A stretch of DNA of 64,000 nt, taken from positions 1,442,882-1,506,881 of the forward strand of contig NZ_BMGB01000001.1 of NCBI RefSeq assembly GCF_014639655.1, given 5' to 3'. Of this stretch, positions 27,126 through 35,397 are shown in pieces. Both the position numbers and the translations under genes were made by a program. The notes under the pieces were generated by a model. It saw only the letters and a list, made by a program, of their open reading frames with translations, did not search any database and was not told where the DNA came from. How positions within the stretch are numbered: the stretch's first letter is position 1; each line of letters starts with the position of its first letter. The DNA is from Conyzicola nivalis. GTDB taxonomy: Bacteria > Actinomycetota > Actinomycetes > Actinomycetales > Microbacteriaceae.

Positions 27126-29267
27126 CTACTCGGTGGCGGTCGATACCGGCTCCGTGGGGCGAACGGACTCCTCGCTGGCGGGCGCCTGGGGCGAGGTGCG
27201 GTCGTCGGCGGTCGCGAGATGCGCGGGCGAGTGCAGCTTCGACGGCCACCAGAACTTCTCGCCGGCGATGAAGGCGAGGGCCGGCACGAGCACCGTCCGC
27301 ACGAGCAGGGTGTCGAGCAGCACACCGATGCAGACGATGATGCCGATCTGCGTCAGCGTGATGAGCGGCAGCACACCGAGCACGGCGAAGACGGCGGCGA
27401 GCAGGATTCCCGCGCTCGTGATCACCCCGCCCGTCGACGACAGGGCGCGGATCATGCCGGTCTTCGTGCCGTGTGCGACCGCCTCCTCCCTGGCCCGCGT
27501 GACGAGGAAGATGTTGTAGTCCACCCCGAGCGCGACCAGGAACAGGAAGCTGAACAGGATCACGTTGGTGTCGATCGCGGGGAATCCGAACACCGTCTCG
27601 AACAGCAACCAGCTCGCGCCGAGGCTGCCGAAGAACGAGGCGACGACGGTGAGAAGCAACAGGACGGGCGCGACGAGCGATCGCAGCAGCAGCACCAGCA
27701 CGATGAACACGAGCGCGAGGATGAGCGGGATCAGCAGGTCCTGGTCGGCCTGCTGCGCCTCGTTCGCGTCGAGGGTCTGAGCGTCGAGTCCGCCGACGAG
27801 GGCGTCGGCGCCGTCCACGTCGTGGAGGGCCGTGCGCAGGGCGGCGACCGCGGCGAAGGATTCCTCCGTCTCGGCCGCGGCGTCGAGCACCACGTCGATC
27901 TGGGTGATCTCGCCCGTCGAATCCCCGACAGTCGCCGAGACGACCCCGTCGACCCGTTCTGCCTCCGCAGCGACCAGATCGGCCGACGAGGCGTTCGCGA
28001 TGACCACGACGGGCGATCCGCTTCCCGCACTGAAGGCATCCGCAATCAGCTCCTGACCGACGACCGCTTCGGGAACCGACGTGAACTTCTCCGTCTGGGC
28101 GAGCCCGACCTTGATCTGCGGCACACCCGCGACGGCAAGCCCGCCGAGCAACAGCACGCCGACGACCGCGACCGCGACCGGCTTGCGCGACACGGCGGTG
28201 CCGAGGCGGAACCAGAGCCCGCGGTGGGCCGTGTTCTGGGAGTCGAAACGCGGCACGTAGGGCCAGAACAGTCCGCGGCCGAACAGCACGAGCGCGGCCG
28301 GCAGCACGAACAGGGCGAAGAGCATGGCGACGACCACACCCGCGGCGCAGGCCAGTCCGAGGGCGCGGTTGCCGGTGAGTTGCGCGAACAGCAGGGTGAG
28401 CAGACTCAGCACGACCGTGCTTCCGCTCGCGATGATCGCCGGACCGGCGCCGCGGAGCGCCTGCGCCATGGCGACCCGTCGGTCGGCGACCAGGCGCAGC
28501 TCGTCGCGGTACCGGGCGATGAGCAGGAGGGCGTAGTTGGTGCCGGCGCCGAAGACGAGCACCGAGAGGATGCCGGTGACCGAGGCATCGAGCGTGATGC
28601 CCGCGGCGGCGGCGATGCGCGTGGCCACGATGCCCGCCAGGCCGTCGGCGAGACCGACGACGGCGAGCGGGACGAGCCAAAGCCACGGGCTGCGGTAGGT
28701 GACGAGCAGCAACACCGCGACAACGATGACCGTGGTGAGGAGCAGGGTGAAATCGGCTCCCTTGAAGACCGCGGCGACGTCGACCGCGAAGCCCTCGGGT
28801 CCGGTGAGCAGGGCATCGAGGCCGTCGGGGAGGTCGGCGTTGGCGATGTCCCGCATCTGGGCGGCGCGGTCGGCCTGCTCGGTGACGTCGTCGATGATGT
28901 CGAGCGGAACGACGACGAGGGCCGTCGTGCCGTCCTCCGAGACGGTGGGCGGCGGAACGAAGCCGTCGACCGACTCGTCGGCGAGGCTCTGTGCGTTAGT
29001 GGTGACCGCCGCGATGTCGGCCTCGGTGAGTTCGTCGCCGTCGCGGCTGAACACGAGCAGCGCCGAGGTGGAGTCGGCGGCGGGGAGGTCGTCTTGCAGC
29101 GCGGCGACCCGCGACGACTCGGCGGAGTCGGGCAGTCCGACGCCGGGAGACGACTCCCCCGTCGACCCCGAACCGAGCGCGAAGATCGCGGCGGAGACGG
29201 CGAGCGCGATCACCAGGATGATCCACGAGGTCTTCTTCGCGGTGATGAAGTCGGTGAGCCGGTGCAT
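27126..29267 (-). CDS. MMPL-family RND exporter
   Basis: A 713-residue MMPL-type transporter with two homologous halves, each having one leading membrane segment ([35 protein letters not shown]), a large extracytoplasmic loop and a five-segment bundle. Family signatures are [18 protein letters not shown] in the first half and [17 protein letters not shown] in the second, carrying the conserved Asp-Tyr or Asn-Tyr pair of the proton relay. MMPL proteins export lipids, siderophores or drugs; the substrate is unknown. The divergent MarR gene suggests inducible expression in response to a small molecule. Confidence 0.92.
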   Translation of the reverse strand: MHRLTDFITAKKTSWIILVIALAVSAAIFALGSGSTGESSPGVGLPDSAESSRVAALQDDLPAADSTSALLVFSRDGDELTEADIAAVTTNAQSLADESVDGFVPPPTVSEDGTTALVVVPLDIIDDVTEQADRAAQMRDIANADLPDGLDALLTGPEGFAVDVAAVFKGADFTLLLTTVIVVAVLLLVTYRSPWLWLVPLAVVGLADGLAGIVATRIAAAAGITLDASVTGILSVLVFGAGTNYALLLIARYRDELRLVADRRVAMAQALRGAGPAIIASGSTVVLSLLTLLFAQLTGNRALGLACAAGVVVAMLFALFVLPAALVLFGRGLFWPYVPRFDSQNTAHRGLWFRLGTAVSRKPVAVAVVGVLLLGGLAVAGVPQIKVGLAQTEKFTSVPEAVVGQELIADAFSAGSGSPVVVIANASSADLVAAEAERVDGVVSATVGDSTGEITQIDVVLDAAAETEESFAAVAALRTALHDVDGADALVGGLDAQTLDANEAQQADQDLLIPLILALVFIVLVLLLRSLVAPVLLLLTVVASFFGSLGASWLLFETVFGFPAIDTNVILFSFLFLVALGVDYNIFLVTRAREEAVAHGTKTGMIRALSSTGGVITSAGILLAAVFAVLGVLPLITLTQIGIIVCIGVLLDTLLVRTVLVPALAFIAGEKFWWPSKLHSPAHLATADDRTSPQAPASEESVRPTEPVSTATE

Positions 29268-29290
29268 GCTGTGCGCCCCTTGGTCGTCTG

Positions 29291-29332
29291 TCTGTGGCGG
29301 TCGGTCTGTGGTTGTCGGTCTGTGGTGGTCGG
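29291..29332. repeat. Three 14-bp tandem repeats in the exporter/MarR promoter region
   Basis: TCTGTGGCGGTCGG, TCTGTGGTTGTCGG and TCTGTGGTGGTCGG follow one another without gap. A partial unit precedes and another follows. They lie 24 bases upstream of the exporter ATG. Confidence 0.8.
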
Positions 29333-29345
29333 TGCGTCGAAATTT

Positions 29346-29362
29346 AGTTCGACTCTCGAATT
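29346..29362. promoter_or_regulatory. Candidate MarR operator
   Basis: AGTTCGA-CTC-TCGAATT is a dyad with one mismatch, placed between the divergent exporter and MarR genes and 27 bases before the MarR -10 box. It is of the size and position expected for a MarR-family binding site. Confidence 0.5.
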
Positions 29363-29388
29363 ACCCTAACTTTTAGCTACCGTACCGA

Positions 29389-29394
29389 TAAACT
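29389..29394 (+). promoter_or_regulatory. Candidate -10 box TAAACT for the MarR gene
   Basis: TAAACT is followed by seven bases and the ATG at 29402, with no Shine-Dalgarno sequence. Confidence 0.45.
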
Positions 29395-29401
29395 CGCCAG
29401 C

Positions 29402-29902
29402 ATGCAACGAGACCCCGACTCCGCCGCCCCTGGCCGCGGATCGTTCGACGTGCACCCGGCGACGACGCTGCTCCGCGACATCCTGAATCTCACCGGGGAT
29501 TTCGAACGCCACCTCGGTCGCGAACTCACCGTCAACCCGACCGACCTTGAGGCCATGGAGGAGCTCATCCGCGACGGCGCGCTCAGCCCCACGGAGCTCG
29601 CGCGGCGGCTGCACATGTCGACGGCCGCGGTCACGACGGTCGTCGACCGCCTCACCGCCGTCGGACACGTGACCCGCGAGCGCAATCCCGACGACCGGCG
29701 CGGAATCCTCGTTGTGCCGCGCCCCGACTCCGTGCGCAAGGCGATGGGCACGCTCATGCCGATGATCCTCGGCATGGACGCGGTGATCGGCGAGTTCGAC
29801 GACGCCGAACGAGAGACCATCACGGCGTACCTCGAGCGGGTCGCGGACGTCTATCGGGCGCAGCTGCCGGCGGTCGAGGGCGCAGAGGCGCCCGCGGGCT
29901 AG
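29402..29902 (+). CDS. MarR-family transcriptional regulator
   Basis: A 166-residue winged-helix regulator. The recognition helix region LSPTELARRLHMSTAAVTTV (about residues 60-80) and the wing VTRERNPDDRRGILV are typical; the DR-R wing motif is intact. It is transcribed divergently from the MMPL exporter with a dyad operator candidate between them, so it probably represses the exporter and itself until a ligand binds. Its TAG stop shares CTAG with the convergent metallophosphoesterase stop. Confidence 0.9.
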   Translation: MQRDPDSAAPGRGSFDVHPATTLLRDILNLTGDFERHLGRELTVNPTDLEAMEELIRDGALSPTELARRLHMSTAAVTTVVDRLTAVGHVTRERNPDDRRGILVVPRPDSVRKAMGTLMPMILGMDAVIGEFDDAERETITAYLERVADVYRAQLPAVEGAEAPAG

Positions 29903-30828
29903 GCCCTCGGCTCTTCGCCCAGGTTGAACGACGAGGTCTTCTTCGAGAACGTCTCGGTGCGCTGCTCGGGCGTCATCGCCTCTATGCGCTCGACGACGTC
30001 CGCGGCGAACCCGGTGATCTCGGCCCGGTCGCCGATCGGCACCACCGAGTGAACGAGACGGTCGTCGTAGACGTGCACGAGGTTCATCGCCTGGTCGGCG
30101 TCGACCCCCGAGAGCAGGCGGTCTTTCGCGGTGAGCGCGAGCGTGTAGCAGGTGGCTGCCGCGACCGACACGGGGACGCCCGCGAAGGTGCTGTGGCCGG
30201 AGTAGTGCAGGTGGCCGCCCAGGATGCCACGCACGTCGGTGCCTCGGATGACACGTTCCAGCCTGTCCTGACCGCGCAGTTCGAGCATCTCCATGGCCCA
30301 GAGCAGGGGGGTCGGCATCGGCGGATGGTGCAGGGCGAGCAGGGTGCCGTGTTCGGCGGGTGTCGCGAGCACGTCGGCGAGCCAGTCGAGCTGTCCGTCG
30401 GTCATCTCGCCGTGATGGTACCCGGGAACCGAGGTGTCGAACGAGATGATGCGCAGGCCGTCGATGTCGTAGACCCGGTCTTGCGGCTCGGTGCTGGGAT
30501 CGGTATCGAAGAGCCCGCGCGAGTACTCGGGGCGCTCGTCGTGGTTTCCCATCACCCAGATGATCTGGGCACCGAGCCGTGCCGCGGCCGGCTCCACGAT
30601 CGCGCGGAGGCGGGCGTAGGCATCCGCCTCACCCAGGTCGGCGAGGTCCCCGGTGAAAACGATGGCCTCGGGACGGATGCCGCTCTGCTCGAGCTGCGTC
30701 ATGGCGCGCGTGAGGTTCGAGTCCGTGTCGATCTGGCCGTACAGCGGTTTGTTGGCGCCCAGAAAGTGCGTGTCGCTGATGTGCACGACGACGTGCCGCG
30801 CTGCGGGGTGCTGTCCGAGAGGTTTCAC
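29899..30828 (-). CDS. Calcineurin-like metallophosphoesterase (CpdA type)
   Basis: A 309-residue class III phosphodiesterase. Metal-binding motifs occur in order: HISDTHFLG (D-x-H, about residue 18), FTGDLADLGE, VMGNHDER (G-N-H-D/E), ALHHPP and GGHLHYSGH (G-H-x-H). The layout matches CpdA/Rv0805-type enzymes that hydrolyse 2',3'- or 3',5'-cyclic nucleotides; the substrate here is not proven. GTG at 30828 is preferred because TACCCT precedes it by six bases. The in-frame ATG 14 codons further upstream has no such support. It is convergent with marR, with overlapping stop codons. Confidence 0.87.
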   Translation of the reverse strand: MKPLGQHPAARHVVVHISDTHFLGANKPLYGQIDTDSNLTRAMTQLEQSGIRPEAIVFTGDLADLGEADAYARLRAIVEPAAARLGAQIIWVMGNHDERPEYSRGLFDTDPSTEPQDRVYDIDGLRIISFDTSVPGYHHGEMTDGQLDWLADVLATPAEHGTLLALHHPPMPTPLLWAMEMLELRGQDRLERVIRGTDVRGILGGHLHYSGHSTFAGVPVSVAAATCYTLALTAKDRLLSGVDADQAMNLVHVYDDRLVHSVVPIGDRAEITGFAADVVERIEAMTPEQRTETFSKKTSSFNLGEEPRA

Positions 30829-30834
30829 GACTAC

Positions 30835-30840
30835 AGGGTA
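30835..30840 (-). promoter_or_regulatory. Candidate -10 box TACCCT for the phosphoesterase gene
   Basis: Minus-strand TACCCT ends six bases before the GTG at 30828. It decides between that start and the ATG at 30870. Confidence 0.45.
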
Positions 30841-30914
30841 CGTCGGGCGGGCGACAATGCGACGAACCATTGTGAACGGCGCGGCGGTATACGACGCGTG
30901 TCGGCGCCCGGGTG

Positions 30915-30920
30915 CACAAT
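30915..30920 (+). promoter_or_regulatory. Candidate -10 box CACAAT for the SRAP gene
   Basis: CACAAT is six bases before the ATG at 30927. A leaderless start here yields the N-terminus Met-Cys that the enzyme requires. Confidence 0.4.
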
Positions 30921-30926
30921 GTTCGT

Positions 30927-31649
30927 ATGTGCGGACGATTCGCTGTCGACAAAGACACCAACGAACTGATCGAGGAGTTCGTCGCGGCCGGCGGTGACGT
31001 GCACGACTGGGCGCCGAGCTTCAACCTCGCGCCGACCCAGCAGGTGCCGGTGGTGATCGAGAGCGTCAAGACCGGCGAGCTGGTGCGCAGGCTCGAGACC
31101 GCGCGCTGGTCGCTCGTGCCCGGCTGGTCGAAGACCCTCACGACGAAGTTCCCCACCTTCAACGCGCGGTCGGAGACGGCGGCGTCGAAGTCGATGTTCT
31201 CGGCGTCGGTCAAGAGCAAGCGCGCGCTCATCCCCGCGTCCGGCTACTACGAGTGGCACACCGATCCGGTGAGCAAGAAGAAGACGCCGTTCTACATCCA
31301 CGCGAAGACCGACGAGACGCTCGCCTTCGCCGGCCTGTACTCGTGGTGGAAGGACCACACCAAGGCCGACGACGACCCCACGTCGTGGAACCTCACCGCG
31401 ACGATCCTCACCTCCGACGCCGTCGACGAGCTGCTCGACATCCACGACCGCAACCCGGTTCCTCTCCCCCGCGAGTGGTGGGGGCGCTGGCTCGACCCGG
31501 CGACCGTCGGCGACCAGGACTTCGTCGACGCGGCGGTCGAGGCCGCGCTGCCCGTCGCGGGCGGGCTGGAGATCCGCGAGGTCGCGCCGCTGCCCCACCA
31601 GGGCGAGGGCCCCGAGCTCATCCGCCCGGTCGCGAAGGCTGCCGAGTAG
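30927..31649 (+). CDS. SRAP domain protein (YedK/HMCES family)
   Basis: A 240-residue SOS-response-associated peptidase domain. The mature N-terminus must be Cys2, which forms a covalent link to abasic sites in single-stranded DNA. The sequence begins MCGRFAVD, so the ATG at 30927 rather than the ATG at 30912 is the functional start. Other conserved elements are SFNLAPTQQVPVV, PTFNARSET (with the active-site Asn), ALIPASGYYEW (catalytic Glu) and DIHDRNPVPL (catalytic His). It protects replication forks at abasic lesions. No LexA-like box is visible upstream. Confidence 0.93.
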   Translation: MCGRFAVDKDTNELIEEFVAAGGDVHDWAPSFNLAPTQQVPVVIESVKTGELVRRLETARWSLVPGWSKTLTTKFPTFNARSETAASKSMFSASVKSKRALIPASGYYEWHTDPVSKKKTPFYIHAKTDETLAFAGLYSWWKDHTKADDDPTSWNLTATILTSDAVDELLDIHDRNPVPLPREWWGRWLDPATVGDQDFVDAAVEAALPVAGGLEIREVAPLPHQGEGPELIRPVAKAAE

Positions 31650-31654
31650 CGGCA

Positions 31655-31722
31655 GGCTGCGGATCGCAGCAGGCTCCGGATCGCAGCGAGCACCGACTCG
31701 CAGCACGCACCGCGGCGAGCGC
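31655..31722 (+). repeat. Four degenerate 17-bp tandem units after the SRAP gene
   Basis: Units GGCTGCGGATCGCAGCA, GGCTCCGGATCGCAGCG and AGCACCGACTCGCAGCA, then a weaker fourth, fill the space between the SRAP stop and the next promoter. Each of the first two contains the palindromic core CGGATCG. Confidence 0.6.
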
Positions 31723-31723
31723 C

Positions 31724-31729
31724 TATCGT
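31724..31729 (+). promoter_or_regulatory. Candidate -10 box TATCGT for the gene at 31736
   Basis: TATCGT is followed by six bases and the GTG at 31736. It directly follows the 17-bp repeat array. Confidence 0.4.
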
Positions 31730-31735
31730 TGACGG

Positions 31736-32095
31736 GTGATCAGCAGAAGAGACGTGGCCCAGCGCCTCGACATCCCGGTCGAGATGGCCGTGCGCCACGA
31801 CCTGCCCGCGAAAATGTCCGAGTCGGATGTCACGGAGCTCGAGCAGAACCCGCCGCCGTGGCTCGTGCAGTCCCGCGCCAACCGCAGTGCGAAGGCCCGC
31901 CCGGTCTGGGTGACCCTCACCTGCGACATCTGCGGCTACATCGAGCAGGCCAGGCCCAAAAAGTGGTGGCCCGAGTTCACCTACCTCAGCTGCGACGACC
32001 ACGCCATCTGGGATCTGCCCGAGCCCGCCGCCGGCCTGCACCGCGAGGAGTTCGACGACATCGCCGGCCGCTTCATCGGCGTCGTCGACAGCTAG
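31736..32095 (+). CDS. Small conserved actinobacterial protein with CxxC, function unknown
   Basis: A 119-residue soluble protein. The N-terminal half (RRDVAQRLDIPVEMAVRHDL ... ELEQNPPPWLVQSR) resembles small actinobacterial proteins grouped as DUF5997, though I am not certain. The C-terminal half has VTLTCDICGYIEQARPKKWW and SCDDH, so three Cys and a nearby His could form a small metal site. GTG at 31736 is the first start and lies six bases after TATCGT. It is convergent with dprA across a 28-base gap that contains a 7-bp GC inverted repeat. Confidence 0.7.
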   Translation: MISRRDVAQRLDIPVEMAVRHDLPAKMSESDVTELEQNPPPWLVQSRANRSAKARPVWVTLTCDICGYIEQARPKKWWPEFTYLSCDDHAIWDLPEPAAGLHREEFDDIAGRFIGVVDS

Positions 32096-32123
32096 CCGGC
32101 GCGGCCACTCTCACGACCGCTAG

Positions 32124-33353
32124 CTAGCGCCGGTCCGCGTCCCGCGCCACCCGCACCCACCCCCTCTCCCGCTCGGCGACCTCGCCCTCGAGTTCGAGCG
32201 CGCCGAGCAGCGACCGCACGGCGTCGAGCGACAACCCGGCCCGCGCGGCGATGTCGGCGACGTGCCGCGGCGAGCGCACGCTGAGCGCGTCGAACAGGCG
32301 GGTGCGGTCGGGTGACCGGTCGTCGAGCTCGCCCGGCCCGAAGAGGGCGGGCGAGCGGTCGAGCGGCGCGAGCTCGGCCATCTCGTCGGGGTTCGTCACG
32401 CACACCGCCGTGAAGTCGCGGATGAGGCGATGGCAGCCGGCGGAGGCCGCGCTCGTGACGGGCCCCGGCACCGCGCCGAGCGGTCGGCCGAGCGTCGAGG
32501 CGTGCGCCGCGGTGTTGAGCGACCCCGACCGCCAGCCGGCCTCCATCACGACGGTCGCGCGGCTCGCCGCCGCGATCAGCCGGTTGCGCTGCAGAAAGCG
32601 CCACTTCGTGGGCGGCTGGCCGCACGGCAGTTCCGAGATCACGGCGCCCTCGTCGACGATTCGGGTGAGCAGCGCGTCGTGGCCGCTCGGATAGAAGCGG
32701 TCGACTCCCCCGGCGAGAAACGCGACCGTCTGACCGTGGCTCGCCAGCGCGGCCCGGTGCGCCATGCCGTCGATGCCGTAGGCGGCCCCCGACACGATCG
32801 CGTACCCGCGGTCGACCAGCCCGGCGGCCGCCTCCATCGTGACGTGCTCGCCGTAGCCGGTGGCCGCCCGCGCCCCGACCAGCGCGATCGAACGGGGCAG
32901 CGCCGCGAGGGCGGCATCGGTGCCGCGCACCCAGAGCGCGAGCGGGGCGTGCCCGCCGAGGTCGTCGACCCCGACCGGCCAGAGCGGGTCGCCTGGCACG
33001 AGCAGGCGGGCGTCGACGCGTGCCGCCTGGCGCATCGAGTTCACGGCGGCCGAGGGGTCGAGGCGCGGCCGCCATCGCTCGAGCGCCTGCACGAGCTGGT
33101 CGTCGTCGACCTCGCCGCCGGGCAGCAGGGCCCGCATGGACTCCACCGACGCCGACGCGAGCAGAGCGCGCAGGGATTCGGCAGCGCCCGCGCTCGTGAT
33201 GAGCGCACCGGCGAGGCGGTCGCCCGGCTCGGCGATGCCCGACCACGCCGCACGCGCGAACAGCTGCCGCTGATCGTCGCGCGAGAGGTCGCGCCCCGCC
33301 AGTGCCGTCACGAGCGGCTCGATCTCGGTTTCGCCCAGTCCGAACATGGTCAT
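32124..33353 (-). CDS. dprA: DNA-processing protein DprA
   Basis: A 409-residue DprA/Smf, which loads RecA on incoming single-stranded DNA. The Rossmann-like core shows SIALVGARAATGYGEHV (about residue 155), YAIVSGAAYGIDGMAHRAAL, SELPCGQPPTKWRFLQRNRLI and AAGCHRLI. An N-terminal helical region and a C-terminal winged-helix domain (about 340-400) are present. The ATG at 33353 overlaps the comM stop as ATGA, so translation is coupled. With yraN and comM it forms the widely conserved trio often retained in species not known to be competent. Confidence 0.94.
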   Translation of the reverse strand: MTMFGLGETEIEPLVTALAGRDLSRDDQRQLFARAAWSGIAEPGDRLAGALITSAGAAESLRALLASASVESMRALLPGGEVDDDQLVQALERWRPRLDPSAAVNSMRQAARVDARLLVPGDPLWPVGVDDLGGHAPLALWVRGTDAALAALPRSIALVGARAATGYGEHVTMEAAAGLVDRGYAIVSGAAYGIDGMAHRAALASHGQTVAFLAGGVDRFYPSGHDALLTRIVDEGAVISELPCGQPPTKWRFLQRNRLIAAASRATVVMEAGWRSGSLNTAAHASTLGRPLGAVPGPVTSAASAGCHRLIRDFTAVCVTNPDEMAELAPLDRSPALFGPGELDDRSPDRTRLFDALSVRSPRHVADIAARAGLSLDAVRSLLGALELEGEVAERERGWVRVARDADRR

Positions 33354-34885
33354 GAGTGCATCGCCTTCCTCAGGTACAGCGCGCGGCCCACGTGGTCGGC
33401 GTCGGGTCGGTCGCCGCCGTCGAGGTCGGCGAGGGTCCATGCGATACGCAGCACCCGGTCGTAGCCGCGCATGGTGATACCGCCGCGTTCGAGGGCGCGG
33501 TCGATGGATGCGGTGGTCGCCGGGGCCGGACGCATCGCTTGGCTGCGCAGCCACTGTCCGGGCACGTGCGCGTTGAGCGACCACGGGGTCGTCGCCAGCC
33601 GAGCGGCCGCCGCCTCGCGCGCGCCGCGGACCCGGGCCCGGGCGGCCCGAGTCGACACCCGGGCGGACTCGTCGGCGAGACGCACCTGCGCCGAGGTGAT
33701 GCGGTTCACCCGCAGTTGGATGTCGATGCGGTCGAGCAGCGGCCCCGAGATGCGGCCGAGGTAGCGCCGGCGGGACATCGGCGAGCACGTGCACTCGGAG
33801 TCCCTGGCCCCGTACTGTCCGCACGGGCACGGGTTCGCGGCCATCACCAGCTGGAACGAGCCGGGAAAGTGCGCGACCGCGTTGGCGCGGTGGATGCTGA
33901 TGACCCCCGACTCGAGCGGCTGGCGCAGGGCGTCGAGCACGCTCGACGGAAACTCCGGCGCCTCGTCGAGGAACAGCACGCCGTGCGAGGCCCGCGCCGC
34001 CGCCCCCGGCCGGATCTGCCCGCTGCCGCCACCGATGAGCGCGGCCGAACTGGCGGTGTGGTGCGGGCTCTCCAGCGGTGGTCGCAGGGCGAGCGTGCGC
34101 CCGACCGGCAGCCCGCAGAGCGAGCGCAGCGAACTCACCTCGAGGGCGGCCGTCGCGTCGAGGTCGGGTAGCAGGCCGGGCAGGCGCGCGGCGAGCATGG
34201 TCTTGCCCGCCCCCGGCGGCCCGAGCATAAAGACGTGATGGCCGCCGGCGGCCGCGACCAGCATCGCCTCGATCGCCTCCTCGTTGCCGATGACGTCGGC
34301 GAGGTCGGTCTCGTCGTCGGGTGCCGCCGGCAACGGCGGTGCGAGGATCGGCTCGACCGGCACCGCCGCGAAGTCGCCGCCGTGCCAGATGACGGCGTCG
34401 AGCAGCGACGCGACCCCGACCACCCGCACGTCGGGCACCAAGGCCGCCTCGTGCTCGTTTCCGACGGGGACCATGACGGTGCCGAACCCCGCGGCCCGCG
34501 CGGCGACGACGGCGGGCAGGATGCCCGCGATCGGACGCAGCCGGCCGTCGAGGCCCAGCTCGCCGAGGTGCACGACCCGGTCGATCGACGCCGCGTCGAG
34601 GACCCCATCGGCGGCCAGGGTGGCGAGGGCGATCGCGAGGTCGAAACCCGAGCCGTGTTTCGGCAGCGCGGCGGGCGAGAGATTGACGGTGACCTTCTGG
34701 TGCGGGAATCCGACGCCGGAATTGGTCGCAGCGGCCCGGACCCGGTCTCTGGCCTCTCCCAGGGCCGCATCCGGAAGCCCGATGAGAACGAAGTTCGGCA
34801 GATTCGCCGAGATGTCGGCCTCGATCTCGACGATCGCACCGCGCAGGCCGAGGAGGGAGACGGCGTGTGCGCGCCCGATGGTCAT
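33350..34885 (-). CDS. comM: ComM/YifB-family Mg-chelatase-like AAA+ ATPase
   Basis: A 511-residue AAA+ helicase of the YifB/ComM family, which in competent bacteria promotes branch migration during integration of transforming DNA. An N-terminal LonC-like domain (about residues 1-180) precedes the AAA+ module with Walker A GPPGAGKTMLA (about 215), Walker B GVLFLDEAPEF, and a Cys cluster NPCPCGQYGARDSECTC. The C-terminal Mg-chelatase domain follows. The ATG at 34885 shares one base with the yraN stop. Confidence 0.95.
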   Translation of the reverse strand: MTIGRAHAVSLLGLRGAIVEIEADISANLPNFVLIGLPDAALGEARDRVRAAATNSGVGFPHQKVTVNLSPAALPKHGSGFDLAIALATLAADGVLDAASIDRVVHLGELGLDGRLRPIAGILPAVVAARAAGFGTVMVPVGNEHEAALVPDVRVVGVASLLDAVIWHGGDFAAVPVEPILAPPLPAAPDDETDLADVIGNEEAIEAMLVAAAGGHHVFMLGPPGAGKTMLAARLPGLLPDLDATAALEVSSLRSLCGLPVGRTLALRPPLESPHHTASSAALIGGGSGQIRPGAAARASHGVLFLDEAPEFPSSVLDALRQPLESGVISIHRANAVAHFPGSFQLVMAANPCPCGQYGARDSECTCSPMSRRRYLGRISGPLLDRIDIQLRVNRITSAQVRLADESARVSTRAARARVRGAREAAAARLATTPWSLNAHVPGQWLRSQAMRPAPATTASIDRALERGGITMRGYDRVLRIAWTLADLDGGDRPDADHVGRALYLRKAMHS

Positions 34886-35241
34886 CAGAAGACCCGTTTC
34901 AGGTGCTCGACGACGACCGCGCCGAACACGGGCGCCACGACCGCCACCGCATCGATGCGCACGAGTCCGTGCTGGCCGGGATGCGCGGCGCACCACGCAC
35001 CGGCAAGCCGCCGCAGCCGGGCGAGTTTCGCCACCGTGATCGCCTCGAGCGGATGCCCGTAGCCGAGGCTCGAGCGCGTCTTGACCTCGACGAACACCAG
35101 CTCGTCGCCGTCGCGCACCACGAGGTCGATCTCGCCCTGCGAACAGCGCCAGTTGCGCTCGACCACCTGCATCCCCGCCCCGGCGAGGAAGTCGGCGGCG
35201 AGCGCTTCGCCCTTCTTTCCCAGCTCGTCTTTCGCGGCCAT
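34885..35241 (-). CDS. yraN: UPF0102 family protein YraN
   Basis: A 118-residue protein with an endonuclease-like fold. The motif pattern is G-E-x-x-A (KKGEALAADFL), RNWRCSQGEIDLVVRDGDELVFVEVK (the E-x-D-x-V...E-V-K arrangement of the PD-(D/E)xK superfamily), then a helical end. The biochemical role is unproven. The ATG at 35241 has GGAGG five bases upstream and is the family start. It is the first gene of the yraN-comM-dprA operon and divergent from the acyl-CoA ligase gene. Confidence 0.93.
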   Translation of the reverse strand: MAAKDELGKKGEALAADFLAGAGMQVVERNWRCSQGEIDLVVRDGDELVFVEVKTRSSLGYGHPLEAITVAKLARLRRLAGAWCAAHPGQHGLVRIDAVAVVAPVFGAVVVEHLKRVF

Positions 35242-35397
35242 GACCACCTCCGACGACAAGAATCCCGCGGGCCGCGGCGGCATTCGACGGTGTCGACCAG
35301 TCCGTGGAGGGATCCGCGCCGAAGTCAATGGGTGAGGACAGGAAGGCGCATCCGAATTTGTATCGGATACTGGACTTTCGCTCTTGTGGAGGACGCA

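Noticed and set aside
32096-32133. 7-bp inverted repeat CCGGCGC/GCGCCGG between convergent genes
   Set aside because: Short stem, 24-base loop and no T-tract; in GC-rich DNA this is not enough to call a terminator.
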